DNA of 36,433 nucleotides. Origin: Devosia sp. Lineage in GTDB: Bacteria > Pseudomonadota > Alphaproteobacteria > Rhizobiales > Devosiaceae. Shown piece after piece: positions 9,726 through 17,631 of this stretch. The notes beneath the pieces were generated by a model. It was not told where the DNA came from. It was given only the letters and a program-made list of their open reading frames with translations, and ran no database searches. Location of the stretch: the NCBI RefSeq assembly GCF_028290645.1, contig NZ_JAQGJL010000012.1:1-36433 (forward strand). The letters run 5' to 3'. Both the position numbers and the translations under genes were made by a program. Each line of letters begins with the position of its first letter. Position 1 is the stretch's first letter.

Positions 9726-9748
9726 CCAACCCGCATGGAGCGGGTTGG
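9726..9748. other. Perfect 9-bp stem-loop upstream of the PQQ dehydrogenase gene
   Basis: CCAACCCGC (9726-9734), loop ATGGA, GCGGGTTGG (9740-9748). It lies 26 bases upstream of the GTG start at 9700. It could be a leader hairpin or a regulator site. I see no function directly. Confidence 0.5.
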
Positions 9749-9780
9749 TTCCGGCGTGGGCAAGCAGTAACGGAGACAGC

Positions 9781-9803
9781 GTCACGCCGGCGTTAGGCGT
9801 GAC
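9781..9803 (-). terminator. Candidate terminator or 3' hairpin after the SDR gene
   Basis: Perfect 8-bp stem GTCACGCC (9781-9788) and GGCGTGAC (9796-9803) with a 7-base loop, starting 6 bases past the SDR stop codon on the minus strand. It lacks a clear U-run, so it could be a weak terminator or an mRNA-stabilising 3' hairpin. Confidence 0.5.
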
Positions 9804-9808
9804 GGCAG

Positions 9809-10639
9809 TTATTGTGCGTCGTGTTTCCAGCCCAGGAGGCGCTCGGCCTTCGACGAATTGAAGAAACTGCGGAAGCCGCTGAGATCACCCTTGATCGGAA
9901 TATTGGGGAAGTGCTTGGCCGCCAGTTCGAGGCTGGGCACTTCGACAGTGGTGTCCGGGCCGACGATGTAGAACACCTCGTGGCCGACAAAATCGGCGGT
10001 GAGGCTCAACAGGCACGCGCGCGCCGCGGCGTCGAAGCGGGTGTAGGCAAAGAGGTGCTTCGCCGGGTCCGGACTTTCGGAGGTGAAGCTGCGCGCCGCG
10101 AGCGCCCGCTCCGGCACCACCCAGTGGAAGCGCATGCTGGCGATGCGCATGTTCTCGTAGCGCCGGACGAAGGTGTCGGCCTGCTGCTCGCAGATCCATT
10201 TCGACAGGCTGTACGGATCCTCGGTGTAGTTTGGGTGCTCCTCGTCGAGCGGCAGGTAGTCGTAGCGCGGGGCACGGCTGTAGGAATGCCCGATGGCGTT
10301 GACGCTCGAGGCCTGGCAGACGCGCAGGATGCCGTGCTCGGCTGCGGCGCGCAGCACGTTGTAGCTGCCGACCACGTTGTTGTTGTGGACGATGTGGTCC
10401 GGATGGCGGCCTGGGGAGGGGATGGCCGCCATGTGGATGACGCCGTCGCAGCCGGCGAAGGCCTCGACGAGCTTTTCATATTCGCTCATGTCGGCCTGGA
10501 CGAAATGCAGGTTGCCCCGCTCCTCGGTCTCGGGCGCCGCGACGCGGTCGATGCAGACGAGGGTGTGACCCTGCTTCAGGGCTTCGGCAGTGATGGCGCG
10601 GCCGATGCCGCCGCTCGAGCCGGTGAGTGCGATCTTCAT
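9809..10639 (-). CDS. NAD(P)-dependent extended SDR (epimerase/dehydratase family), uronate-dehydrogenase-like
   Basis: Cytoplasmic oxidoreductase of 276 residues with a Rossmann fold. The N-terminal T-G-S-S-G-G-I-G (6-13) is the dinucleotide-binding motif. The catalytic set is visible as S-S-V-N (Ser111/112) and Y-S-L-S-K (Tyr143, Lys147). The layout resembles uronate dehydrogenases and related sugar-acid SDRs, but specificity cannot be fixed. It follows the mannonate dehydratase gene by 10 bases on the same strand, so the two are almost certainly co-transcribed and probably act on the same sugar-acid pathway, possibly with the SDR in place of UxuB. The ATG at 10639 begins directly with the Rossmann strand M-K-I-A-L-T-G and has AGGATCA upstream. 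Confidence 0.85.
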   Translation of the reverse strand: MKIALTGSSGGIGRAITAEALKQGHTLVCIDRVAAPETEERGNLHFVQADMSEYEKLVEAFAGCDGVIHMAAIPSPGRHPDHIVHNNNVVGSYNVLRAAAEHGILRVCQASSVNAIGHSYSRAPRYDYLPLDEEHPNYTEDPYSLSKWICEQQADTFVRRYENMRIASMRFHWVVPERALAARSFTSESPDPAKHLFAYTRFDAAARACLLSLTADFVGHEVFYIVGPDTTVEVPSLELAAKHFPNIPIKGDLSGFRSFFNSSKAERLLGWKHDAQ

Positions 10640-10649
10640 TCACGTGATC

Positions 10650-11612
10650 CTAGTTCGCGTATACGGCCTGGCGCAGGCCGCGGATGTAGCCGATGGCGTA
10701 GAGCCGGCCGAAGGAGGAGTAGCCGGCGTGCTCGTTGCTGTCGCCTTCGACGGTGGGGACGTGGTCCGGGCGCAGCACGCCGTCGAAACCGATGTCCTTG
10801 TACGCCTTCATGCAGGCGAGCATGTCGGTCTTGCCGGCATCGTGCCAGGTTTCCTCGAACGCGGTCGGCACGCCTTTGACGTCGCGGAAGTGGACGAAGC
10901 TGATCTTCTTGCCGAAGCGCCTGATCTCGCGCGGCAGGTCGTCGGTCATCAGCGTGAAGTTTCCCTGGCACATGGTGATGGTGTTGTGGTCACTCGGCAG
11001 CATGTCGATCAGGCGGTGATAGTTGTCGATGGTGCGCATGATGCGGCTCACGCCCTTGATCGGGGTGATCGGCGGATCATCGGGGTGCATCGAGAGCTTG
11101 ACGTTGGCCTTCTCGGCGACCGGCAGGACTTTGCGCAGGAAGTATTCGAGGTTGGTCCAGAGCTCGGCTTCGCTGATCGGCGGGTTGGAGGTGATGCTGT
11201 CGGGCACGTCGTTGGCGTTGAAGCTGGTGACCACCGAGCCGCCGCGCGAGGGCGTCGCCATGTTGGTGCGGACCCAGTTGAAATCGGTCATCCACTCGTA
11301 GCACCAGACCGGGATGCCGAGCTTGCCCATGTTGGTGAGCAGTTCGCACACGACGTCGATTTCCGCATCGCGCCCCTCGAGGCCGCGCTTGGCGAGGTTC
11401 AGCGGCGGGCGCGACTCGATCACCTCGATCTTGAAGCCACCTTCCGCGTAGCGGTCCTTCATGCGCTGCAGCGCCGAGAGGCTCGAGACACGCTCGCCCG
11501 CCTGCAGGGTGTCGAACGGTAGGCCCGCAACCGCCAGGTCGACGCCGGCCTGCTTGGCCAGCTTCCACAGCGGGGACGGCGTGGGGTTGATGAATTCGGC
11601 GATTTCGAGCAT
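10650..11612 (-). CDS. uxuA: Mannonate dehydratase family protein (UxuA-like)
   Basis: Cytoplasmic TIM-barrel metalloenzyme of 320 residues. UxuA converts D-mannonate to 2-keto-3-deoxy-D-gluconate in uronate breakdown. Family motifs are visible in order: M-H-P-D-D-P-P, C-Q-G-N-F, F-V-H-F-R-D-V, a T-W-H-D-A-G-K-T-D-M segment, and R-P-D-H-V-P. The Cys, His and Asp in the last parts match the Mn-binding positions known in UxuA. It is shorter than E. coli UxuA (about 390 residues), so it belongs to a compact subfamily whose substrate may differ. I chose ATG 11612 because the protein begins with M-L-E-I-A-E-F there; the upstream extension would need a TTG start. It is followed after 10 bases by the SDR gene. 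A hairpin separates it from the transporter genes upstream. Confidence 0.83.
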   Translation of the reverse strand: MLEIAEFINPTPSPLWKLAKQAGVDLAVAGLPFDTLQAGERVSSLSALQRMKDRYAEGGFKIEVIESRPPLNLAKRGLEGRDAEIDVVCELLTNMGKLGIPVWCYEWMTDFNWVRTNMATPSRGGSVVTSFNANDVPDSITSNPPISEAELWTNLEYFLRKVLPVAEKANVKLSMHPDDPPITPIKGVSRIMRTIDNYHRLIDMLPSDHNTITMCQGNFTLMTDDLPREIRRFGKKISFVHFRDVKGVPTAFEETWHDAGKTDMLACMKAYKDIGFDGVLRPDHVPTVEGDSNEHAGYSSFGRLYAIGYIRGLRQAVYAN

Positions 11613-11695
11613 GGCGCGGAAGGTCCTATGAAGTCGAGGCGTGGGAATGACGGCCGGCAATACGGCTCAAACAACGCTGGCGGCTGACAGAATGA

Positions 11696-11715
11696 ACACG
11701 GCCCGGGGGCCGTGT
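11696..11715 (-). terminator. Candidate hairpin between transporter genes and mannonate dehydratase gene
   Basis: ACACGGCCC (11696-11704) and GGGCCGTGT (11707-11715) form a perfect 9-bp stem with a 2-base centre, beginning 26 bases after the ATPase stop at 11742. On the minus strand it is followed by TTCATTCT, a weak U-rich tail. It could partly terminate the transporter transcript and lower expression of the catabolic genes. Confidence 0.5.
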
Positions 11716-11741
11716 CGCTTATGCTTTCGGAGGTCTGTGGA

Positions 11742-12746
11742 TCAGGAGGGCAGGAACGCCGACAGGCGCTCGCGCACCACCTCGGGCTGCTGGGAATAGA
11801 GGTAGCACGAGGCAGTGTGGTGTGAGTTGAGCTCGTACAGAGGCGGCTGCGTCTTGCAGATCTCCATTGCCGCCGGACAGCGCGACATGAACGGACAGCC
11901 ATGGCTGCGGCCGCCGCCTTCGCGCACCTTGATCTGCTGCTCGCCCCAGCGCCGGTTGAGATCGGGCCACGGGATCGAGTCGACCAGGAGCTTGGTATAG
12001 GGGTGCTGCGGCTCCTTGATCACGGTGTCGACGTCGCCGGCTTCCATGACGCCGCCGCGGTAGAGCACGATGATCGACTTGGCGATGTGATAGGCCGTCG
12101 TCAGGTCGTGGGTGATGTAGATGATCGACACGCCATGGTCGCGCTGCAGGTTGCGCAGCGTCTCGAGGATGTTGGCGCGCAGCGACGCATCCACCATCGA
12201 GACCGGTTCGTCGGCGATCAGCAGGCGCGGCTTCAGCAGCAGGGCGCGGGCGACGTTGATGCGCTGGCGCTGGCCGCCGGAGAGCTGGTGCGGGAAGCGT
12301 CCGAGCACGTCCTCGGGGCGGAGGCCGACCGCGGTCAGCGCCTCTTCCATCTTCTTGCGGGCTTCCGCCTTGGTGCGCGCCAGCTTGAACTGCTTGATCG
12401 GAACGGTCAGCAGATGGTCGACGGTGTAGAACGGATTGAACACCGCGAACGGGTCCTGGAACACCGCCTGCACTTCGCGCCGATAGGCCAGCTTATCCTT
12501 GCCGCGCAGGGTGGTTATGTTCTTGCCGCGATAGAGGATCTCGCCGGTGGTAGGGGTGATGAAGCCCAGCAGCAGCATGGCCAGCGTGGTCTTGCCGCTG
12601 CCGCTCTCGCCGGCCACGGTCATGATGGTCGGCTCATCCTCCTTGAGGGTGAGCGAGATGTCCTGCAGGGCGATGGTCGCGTTGGCGTTGATCACCCCGC
12701 GCGAATAGACCTTGGTGACGTTCCTGAGTTCCAGAAGGTTAGACAT
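11742..12746 (-). CDS. Opp/Dpp-type ABC transporter ATP-binding protein, F subunit (system 1)
   Basis: Second ATPase of an oligopeptide-family importer, 334 residues, acting at the inner face of the membrane. Walker A is G-E-S-G-S-G-K-T-T, the signature is L-S-G-G-Q-R-Q-R, and Walker B reads L-I-A-D-E-P-V-S-M-V-D-A-S. The C-terminal oligo-HPY region holds all four cysteines in the pattern G-C-P-F..R-C-P..I-C..S-C-Y. I chose ATG 12746 (M-S-N-L-L-E-L) because it overlaps the end of the D-subunit gene by 8 bases, which implies coupled translation. In this subfamily the load is often an oligosaccharide rather than a peptide. The following uxuA-like and SDR genes suggest a uronate-containing compound here, which is inference. 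Confidence 0.92.
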   Translation of the reverse strand: MSNLLELRNVTKVYSRGVINANATIALQDISLTLKEDEPTIMTVAGESGSGKTTLAMLLLGFITPTTGEILYRGKNITTLRGKDKLAYRREVQAVFQDPFAVFNPFYTVDHLLTVPIKQFKLARTKAEARKKMEEALTAVGLRPEDVLGRFPHQLSGGQRQRINVARALLLKPRLLIADEPVSMVDASLRANILETLRNLQRDHGVSIIYITHDLTTAYHIAKSIIVLYRGGVMEAGDVDTVIKEPQHPYTKLLVDSIPWPDLNRRWGEQQIKVREGGGRSHGCPFMSRCPAAMEICKTQPPLYELNSHHTASCYLYSQQPEVVRERLSAFLPS

Positions 12747-13776
12747 TGAGCGCGTCCTGGTCATAGAGGTGGCAGGCCACCATTCGCCCGCCCGGCAGGG
12801 CCTTGAGCTTGGGCTTTTCACTGCGCGAGCGATCCGACGCATAGGGGCAGCGCGGATGGAAGGCGCAGCCGCTGGGCAGGCGGAGCAGGGATGGCGCGAG
12901 GCCGGGGATGCCCTGGAACACGCCCTTGTTGTCGAGGTTGGGGAGGCTCGAGATCAGGGCCTGGGCATAGGGATGCTTGGGCTCGGTGAACATCTCCCGG
13001 ACCGTCGAGATCTCGACGAGGCGCCCGGCATACATCACCGCCACCTTGTCGACGAACTGCGCCATCAGGCCCATGTCGTGGCCGATCAGGATGACTGCGG
13101 CGTTGATCTGCTTCTGGACGCGGTCGATAGTCTCCATCACCTGGCGCTGGGTCACCACGTCGAGCGCGCTGGTCGGCTCGTCGCAGATGATGACCTTGGG
13201 TTCGAGCAGGATGCCGATGGCGATGCAGACGCGCTGCTTCATGCCGCCCGAGAGTTCGTGGGCGTACATGCGGAAGACGGCCGGATCGAGATCGACCGAC
13301 TTCAGGGCATGGATGCAGCGTTCGTGGATGGCTGCGCGGCTCTGGCCGTTGAGATGCGACTTCACCGCATCGACCATCTGCTCGCCGATCCGGGTGACCG
13401 GGTTCAGCGAGTTCATGGCGCCCTGCGGGATATAGGCGATCTTCGAAAGGCGCGCCTTGCGCATGTCCTCGTCCTTGAGGCCCATGAGCTCGGTGCCGTC
13501 GATGGTCACCGTGCCGCCTTCGATGCGGCCCGGCTGCTTGATCATGCGCATCATGGCGAGGGCGAGGGTCGACTTGCCCGAGCCGGATTCGCCCACCATG
13601 CCAAGCTTCTGGCCGGCATGGAGGTCGAAGCTCACGTCGTCGAGCGCCTTGGCCCGGCCGAGGTCGGTGTAGTAGGTGACCTCGAGGTTCTCGACCTTGA
13701 GGACCGGGGTCTGGGTACCGGCGGCGAAAGGCGCGCGGCGCGTACCGGCCTGGTTGTCTGCGGTTGCAAGGTTCAT
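12739..13776 (-). CDS. Opp/Dpp-type ABC transporter ATP-binding protein, D subunit (system 1)
   Basis: First ATPase of the importer, 345 residues. Walker A is G-E-S-G-S-G-K-S-T, the signature is L-S-G-G-M-K-Q-R, and Walker B reads I-I-C-D-E-P-T-S-A-L-D. The C-terminal oligo-HPY segment normally holds four cysteines, which bind an iron-sulfur cluster in studied DppD proteins. Here the third is serine (R-C-P-Y-A-S-D-R-S-R), leaving three. ATG 13776 (M-N-L-A-T-A-D) is chosen because it sits 5 bases after the permease stop with GGAGTGA upstream; longer versions would run inside the permease gene. The end overlaps the F-subunit start by 8 bases. Confidence 0.92.
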   Translation of the reverse strand: MNLATADNQAGTRRAPFAAGTQTPVLKVENLEVTYYTDLGRAKALDDVSFDLHAGQKLGMVGESGSGKSTLALAMMRMIKQPGRIEGGTVTIDGTELMGLKDEDMRKARLSKIAYIPQGAMNSLNPVTRIGEQMVDAVKSHLNGQSRAAIHERCIHALKSVDLDPAVFRMYAHELSGGMKQRVCIAIGILLEPKVIICDEPTSALDVVTQRQVMETIDRVQKQINAAVILIGHDMGLMAQFVDKVAVMYAGRLVEISTVREMFTEPKHPYAQALISSLPNLDNKGVFQGIPGLAPSLLRLPSGCAFHPRCPYASDRSRSEKPKLKALPGGRMVACHLYDQDALNV

Positions 13777-13781
13777 CTGCG

Positions 13782-14696
13782 TCACTCCGTCTTGCGCACG
13801 CGTGGATTGGCCAGTTCGTCGAGGCCCATGTTGATGAGGGCGAGCGATCCGAGGATCAGGATCATGGCTATCGATGGGGCAATCGGCCACCACCACCAGC
13901 CATTGAAGAAGGCGCCCTGCAGCTGCGCCGCCCAGATGATGTTGCCGAGCAGCGGTTCACGCAGCGGCCCGAGGCCGAGCACGGCGAGGTAGAACGAGGC
14001 GAACACGGCGGCGAAGACCTGTCCCACGAAGGCCGCGGCGATAAACGGCAGGAGGTTCGGCAGGATCTCCTTGAAGATGATGCCGACATCGGAAACGCCG
14101 GACAGCTTGGCTACGGAGACGAACTGTCGCTCCTTCATGGTGAGCACCTGGGCGCGGATCACCAGCGTCGGTCCCATCCAGGCGAGCATCACGACGATCA
14201 GCGCCATGGTGATGATGGTGACGTCGCGCTTGTCGAGCGAGCCGGCGACGACCACCTGGATCAGCAGCACCGGGATCGGCGTGAGGATCTGGCAGATGGT
14301 GCGGACGGTGGCGTCGATCCAGCCGCCGAAATAGGCGGAGGTGAACCCGAGGACGACGCCGATCATGGTGCCGAGGCCGCCGGCGAGGACGCCGATGATG
14401 GCGGTCTGCCACATGCCGACGACCATCGCCGCCACGAGGTTACGGCCGAAGAAGTCGGTGCCGAACGGGTATTGCAGGCTGGGCGGCTTGCGGGTGGCGA
14501 CCGACAGCGGATAGGCGTGCTTGGGGTTGATCACCATGAAGCCGATCACGGTGAACAGGATCAGGCCGAGCAGGATCAGCAGGCCAACGGCCAGTCCCTT
14601 GTTCCGGCGGAAATAGCGCAGCAGCAATACGAGGCCGGTTGGCTGTTCGATCGAGGCTTGTGCGATTGCGGGTGAGGTTGCGGTTAGGGTCGTCAA
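13782..14696 (-). CDS. Opp/Dpp-type ABC transporter permease, C subunit (system 1)
   Basis: Inner-membrane permease of about 304 residues with an N-terminal hydrophobic segment (N-K-G-L-A-V-G-L-L-I-L-L), a periplasmic part with the family motif F-G-T-D-F-F-G-R-N, and a DppC/OppC-type five-helix core. The cytoplasmic coupling loop contains F-K-E-I-L-P-N-L-L-P. The only start consistent with the upstream gene is TTG at 14696, 11 bases after the B-subunit stop, with TAGGAA (overlapping that stop) as ribosome-binding site. Longer readings would run through the neighbouring permease in another frame. It pairs with the B subunit to form the channel. Confidence 0.88.
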   Translation of the reverse strand: MTTLTATSPAIAQASIEQPTGLVLLLRYFRRNKGLAVGLLILLGLILFTVIGFMVINPKHAYPLSVATRKPPSLQYPFGTDFFGRNLVAAMVVGMWQTAIIGVLAGGLGTMIGVVLGFTSAYFGGWIDATVRTICQILTPIPVLLIQVVVAGSLDKRDVTIITMALIVVMLAWMGPTLVIRAQVLTMKERQFVSVAKLSGVSDVGIIFKEILPNLLPFIAAAFVGQVFAAVFASFYLAVLGLGPLREPLLGNIIWAAQLQGAFFNGWWWWPIAPSIAMILILGSLALINMGLDELANPRVRKTE

Positions 14697-14707
14697 TTGT
14701 CCGGTTC

Positions 14708-15706
14708 CTACTGGTTGCGCACGCGCGGGTCGAGCAGCGGATAGACGAACTCGAGCACTGCCATCAGCACCGCGATGGCGATGGTGATGAACAGCACGAT
14801 CCCGTAGATGGTCGGGAAGTCGTTCGAACGAATGGCGTTGTTGAGCACCGTTCCGAGGCCGGGGAGGCCGAAAATGCCTTCGACGATGATCGCGGAGGTG
14901 ACGACCGTACCGAGCGCCAGCGCGAGGCCGGTCACCTGCGGCAGCAGCGTGTTCCTGAGATAGTAGTCGCGGAAGATGCGACCGCCCGTCAGGCCCTTGT
15001 GCTCGGCGAAGTTCACGTAGTCCTCGCCCTGGATGGTGACACCCATGCCACGCATCGACAGCACCCAACCGCCGACCGAGCCGAGGATCAGTGCGAGGCC
15101 GGGAAGCAGCTGGTGCAGCAGCAGGTCGAAGGCGAAGTCCCAGGACCAGGTCGGCACGACGCCGATCGAGTAAGCGCCGCCCAGCGGCAGGAGCTTCAGA
15201 CGGAAGCCGATGAAGAACAGCAGCAACACACCCATGATGACGGGGGGTACGCCGGTCAGCAGCACGAAGGGCGTGGCGATCGAGCGCAGCCACTGGGGCG
15301 CCTTGGGCCAGGCCGAGATGGCGCCGAGCAGGTTGCCGATGACGAAACTGAGAATGGTGGTGACCATCAGCAGGCCGAAGGTCCAGGGCAGGGCCTGCGC
15401 GATGATGTCGGCGACGGTCGCGGGATAGCGGTTGAGCGAATACCCGAAATCCAGGCGGACCACGTTGCCGAGGTAGTTCCAGTACTGCTCGAGCAGCGGC
15501 TTATCGAGGCCGAACTGCTGGTTCATGCTGGCGATAAGCTTCTCGATGTCGCCGGAAGAGAAACCGCCGGAGCGCGACAATTCGGCGAAGCGTTCGCGGA
15601 TGGCGTTGCGAGGACTGAGGCGGGGAACGAAGAAAACGATCGTGGATGCGGCCCAGATGACCAGAACCAGGAAGGATAGACGCTTGGCAATCAGCTTGAA
15701 GTTCAC
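14708..15706 (-). CDS. Opp/Dpp-type ABC transporter permease, B subunit (system 1)
   Basis: Inner-membrane permease of about 332 residues in the DppB/OppB family. It opens with a transmembrane segment (L-S-F-L-V-L-V-I-W-A-A-S-T), a periplasmic region predicted to face the binding protein, then five further hydrophobic segments. The coupling segment with G-L-T-G-G-R-I-F-R-D-Y-Y-L-R-N fits the family. I chose GTG 15706 (V-N-F-K-L-I-A-K-R) because GGAG lies about 9 bases upstream and membrane-protein sequence follows directly. It is downstream of the binding-protein gene, separated by 73 bases that hold a strong hairpin, and 11 bases upstream of the C subunit. Confidence 0.9.
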   Translation of the reverse strand: MNFKLIAKRLSFLVLVIWAASTIVFFVPRLSPRNAIRERFAELSRSGGFSSGDIEKLIASMNQQFGLDKPLLEQYWNYLGNVVRLDFGYSLNRYPATVADIIAQALPWTFGLLMVTTILSFVIGNLLGAISAWPKAPQWLRSIATPFVLLTGVPPVIMGVLLLFFIGFRLKLLPLGGAYSIGVVPTWSWDFAFDLLLHQLLPGLALILGSVGGWVLSMRGMGVTIQGEDYVNFAEHKGLTGGRIFRDYYLRNTLLPQVTGLALALGTVVTSAIIVEGIFGLPGLGTVLNNAIRSNDFPTIYGIVLFITIAIAVLMAVLEFVYPLLDPRVRNQ

Positions 15707-15737
15707 TCGGTCAACTCCGGCACGGTGACGTTTTGGG

Positions 15738-15761
15738 GGAGTGCGCGCGGACGCGCACTCC
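15738..15761 (-). other. Intercistronic stem-loop between binding-protein and permease genes (system 1)
   Basis: Perfect 10-bp stem: GGAGTGCGCG (15738-15747) and CGCGCACTCC (15752-15761) with loop CGGA. It lies 19 bases after the binding-protein stop. Hairpins at this spot are known in other importers (for example malE-malF) to stabilise the upstream mRNA, so the binding protein is made in excess of the permease. That role is inferred here. Confidence 0.65.
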
Positions 15762-15779
15762 AATGTCGGAACTTCAGGT

Positions 15780-17576
15780 TTACTGCGCGCCAGACGGCTG
15801 CAGCGAGGTGATCACCAGCATGCCGGTGTGGGCCCAGAACGCGCCGTTGGTACCCATTGCCGGGTTGGCAGCGGTCGGCCAGTTCTTCCAGTAGTGCTGG
15901 TTGTAGGCGATGCGGTGCAGCCACTGGATGATCGGCACGTCGATCTGGTCGCGCCAGTAGATGCCGAGCGCCTTGGCGGCACCTTCCTGGAACTTCGGAT
16001 CGTCCGACGACAGCGGGGCGATCGAGTCGAGGATCTGGTCGTATTCCGGGTTCTTGTAGCGCGAGAACCGGCTGTTGCCCGCCGCGGTGCCGACGTTTGC
16101 GCTGTACTTGCCGTGGAAGAGGTTAAGAGCTTCGAACGGGTCGAACAGGGAAGCGCCATGGCCGAACATGTAGAGGCCGGCCTTGCCGTCCGCCATGTTC
16201 TGATAGGCGTCGGGCCCAAAGTTGATCGCGGCATCGAAACCAGCCGTACGCAGCATTTCGACCAGGATCGGAACGATGTCGCCGTGGATGTTTTCGAAGC
16301 CCTGGATCGTGGCGTCGATGGTCTTGCCGTCCTTCTCCCACAGCCCGTCGCCGTTCAGGGCGAACCCTGCTTCGGTCATGAGCTTGGCGCTCTCGTCGAG
16401 ATCGAACTTGCGGGGCTGATACTGCTCCTCGAGCGCCTTGACGGCGGGCGAGTCAGCGAAGGCCTGCAGGTTCGGATAGAGCGGGAACGGGTAGATCGAG
16501 GCAATCCCGGCGCCGTCATAGAGCACGTCGTTGATGGCGTCGCGGTTGACCGCCAGGCTGATCGCGCGGCGGACCCGAACATCGCTGTACGGCTCCAACT
16601 GCGTGTTCATCCACAGCGAATTCGGCCACCAGTCGAGGTAACCGTACGGCGACTCGTTGCCGGTATGCGTGGTGACTTCCGGGTTCTGGGCAAGGATGTT
16701 GCCGATCACCGAGGAACGCATGTCGAGCGCGGAGTCGAATTCGTTGTTCACGATGCGCTGCGCAACGGTGTCCATCGAGACACCGGTGATGTTGGCGATG
16801 ATGATGCGCTTGACGGCGGGCTCGGCAATGCGGCCTGCAGTCACCGCCCACCAGTCGGGACGATAGTCGAAGATCTTCTGGTTGGCGTTCCACGCGACCA
16901 GGTCATACGGACCCGAGTGCGGGATCTCGGTGCTGCCCGGGGCCATGCTGACGTCGGGCTGGGCAGACAGGTACTCGGCCGGCACGATCGGGATACCGGT
17001 GTCGAACTTCTCGGTCAGCACTTCGAACTTGAAGCGCGGCGCCGCGCTCTTGAACTTGACCAGCACGGTCAGCGGGTCGACTGCCTCGGTGGATTCGACG
17101 AACTGGTCGAAATGCGCGTGGTAGGGCAGCTTGTCGTTATTGAGCTGGCCGTCGAACGTGTACTTGACGTCAGCCGAAGTCACCGGCTTGCCGTCGCTCC
17201 ACTTGGCGTCCTTGTTGAGCTTGATTTCCAACGCAGTGAAGGTGTCGTCGGTGTATTCCATGCTGTCGGCCAGCCACGGAATATACTCGCCCTTGAAGAT
17301 GGCGAAGTAGGCCAGCGGCTCCCACATGAAGGCATTGCCTTCCTGGTGGGTGTAGCCGGGCAGGGCCCATGGGTTGGTGACGCCGATCGGCGACGACAAG
17401 GCCACGCCCCAGCCGAGAACGGCGGTCTGGTTACGCGGGACATCCGGCAGCGGGGTCGCCGGCAGGATTTCCTTGGGCGCGGTGGCGGCTAGCGGGCTCT
17501 GAGCCATCGCTGCCAGCGGCGTAGCCATGACGCCGAGCGCCAGCAGTGCCGCTGTTACTATTCTTCGTTTGACCAT
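15780..17576 (-). CDS. Extracellular solute-binding protein family 5 (Opp/Dpp type), system 1
   Basis: Periplasmic binding protein of 598 residues that captures the substrate for importer system 1. A Sec signal peptide runs from M-V-K-R-R-I-V-T-A to A-M-A-Q. The body carries family 5 (SBP_bac_5) features: D-A-K-W-S-D-G-K-P-V-T-S-A-D-V, the segment V-R-V-R-R-A-I-S-L-A-V-N-R, and a Trp-rich ligand-cleft region. I chose ATG 17576 because GGGAGA lies about 10 bases upstream and the signal peptide follows; an in-frame upstream extension is polar and unlikely. It is the first gene of the minus-strand operon, followed by the hairpin and permease B. Family 5 proteins bind peptides, nickel or oligosaccharides; the downstream sugar-acid genes favour a sugar compound. 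Confidence 0.9.
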   Translation of the reverse strand: MVKRRIVTAALLALGVMATPLAAMAQSPLAATAPKEILPATPLPDVPRNQTAVLGWGVALSSPIGVTNPWALPGYTHQEGNAFMWEPLAYFAIFKGEYIPWLADSMEYTDDTFTALEIKLNKDAKWSDGKPVTSADVKYTFDGQLNNDKLPYHAHFDQFVESTEAVDPLTVLVKFKSAAPRFKFEVLTEKFDTGIPIVPAEYLSAQPDVSMAPGSTEIPHSGPYDLVAWNANQKIFDYRPDWWAVTAGRIAEPAVKRIIIANITGVSMDTVAQRIVNNEFDSALDMRSSVIGNILAQNPEVTTHTGNESPYGYLDWWPNSLWMNTQLEPYSDVRVRRAISLAVNRDAINDVLYDGAGIASIYPFPLYPNLQAFADSPAVKALEEQYQPRKFDLDESAKLMTEAGFALNGDGLWEKDGKTIDATIQGFENIHGDIVPILVEMLRTAGFDAAINFGPDAYQNMADGKAGLYMFGHGASLFDPFEALNLFHGKYSANVGTAAGNSRFSRYKNPEYDQILDSIAPLSSDDPKFQEGAAKALGIYWRDQIDVPIIQWLHRIAYNQHYWKNWPTAANPAMGTNGAFWAHTGMLVITSLQPSGAQ

Positions 17577-17614
17577 ATGACAGAGTCTCCCTTGACTGTC
17601 GACGAAAGCAAAAC

Positions 17615-17631
17615 GTCGCCTCGTAGGCGAC
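17615..17631 (-). other. Leader hairpin before the system 1 binding-protein gene
   Basis: GTCGCC (17615-17620), loop TCGTA, GGCGAC (17626-17631). It lies about 39 bases upstream of ATG 17576 and is followed on the minus strand by GTTTTGC. It could be a small attenuator-like structure or simply leader folding. Confidence 0.4.

Noticed and set aside
13782-15293. 503-residue reading of the system 1 C-subunit permease
   Set aside because: The upstream 200 residues lie antisense-free but out of frame within the B-subunit gene and look like Arg-rich shadow; the permease itself begins near TTG 14696.
15741-17492. 583-residue plus-strand open frame opposite the family 5 binding protein
   Set aside because: No signal peptide or recognisable domain; the minus strand encodes a complete binding protein.
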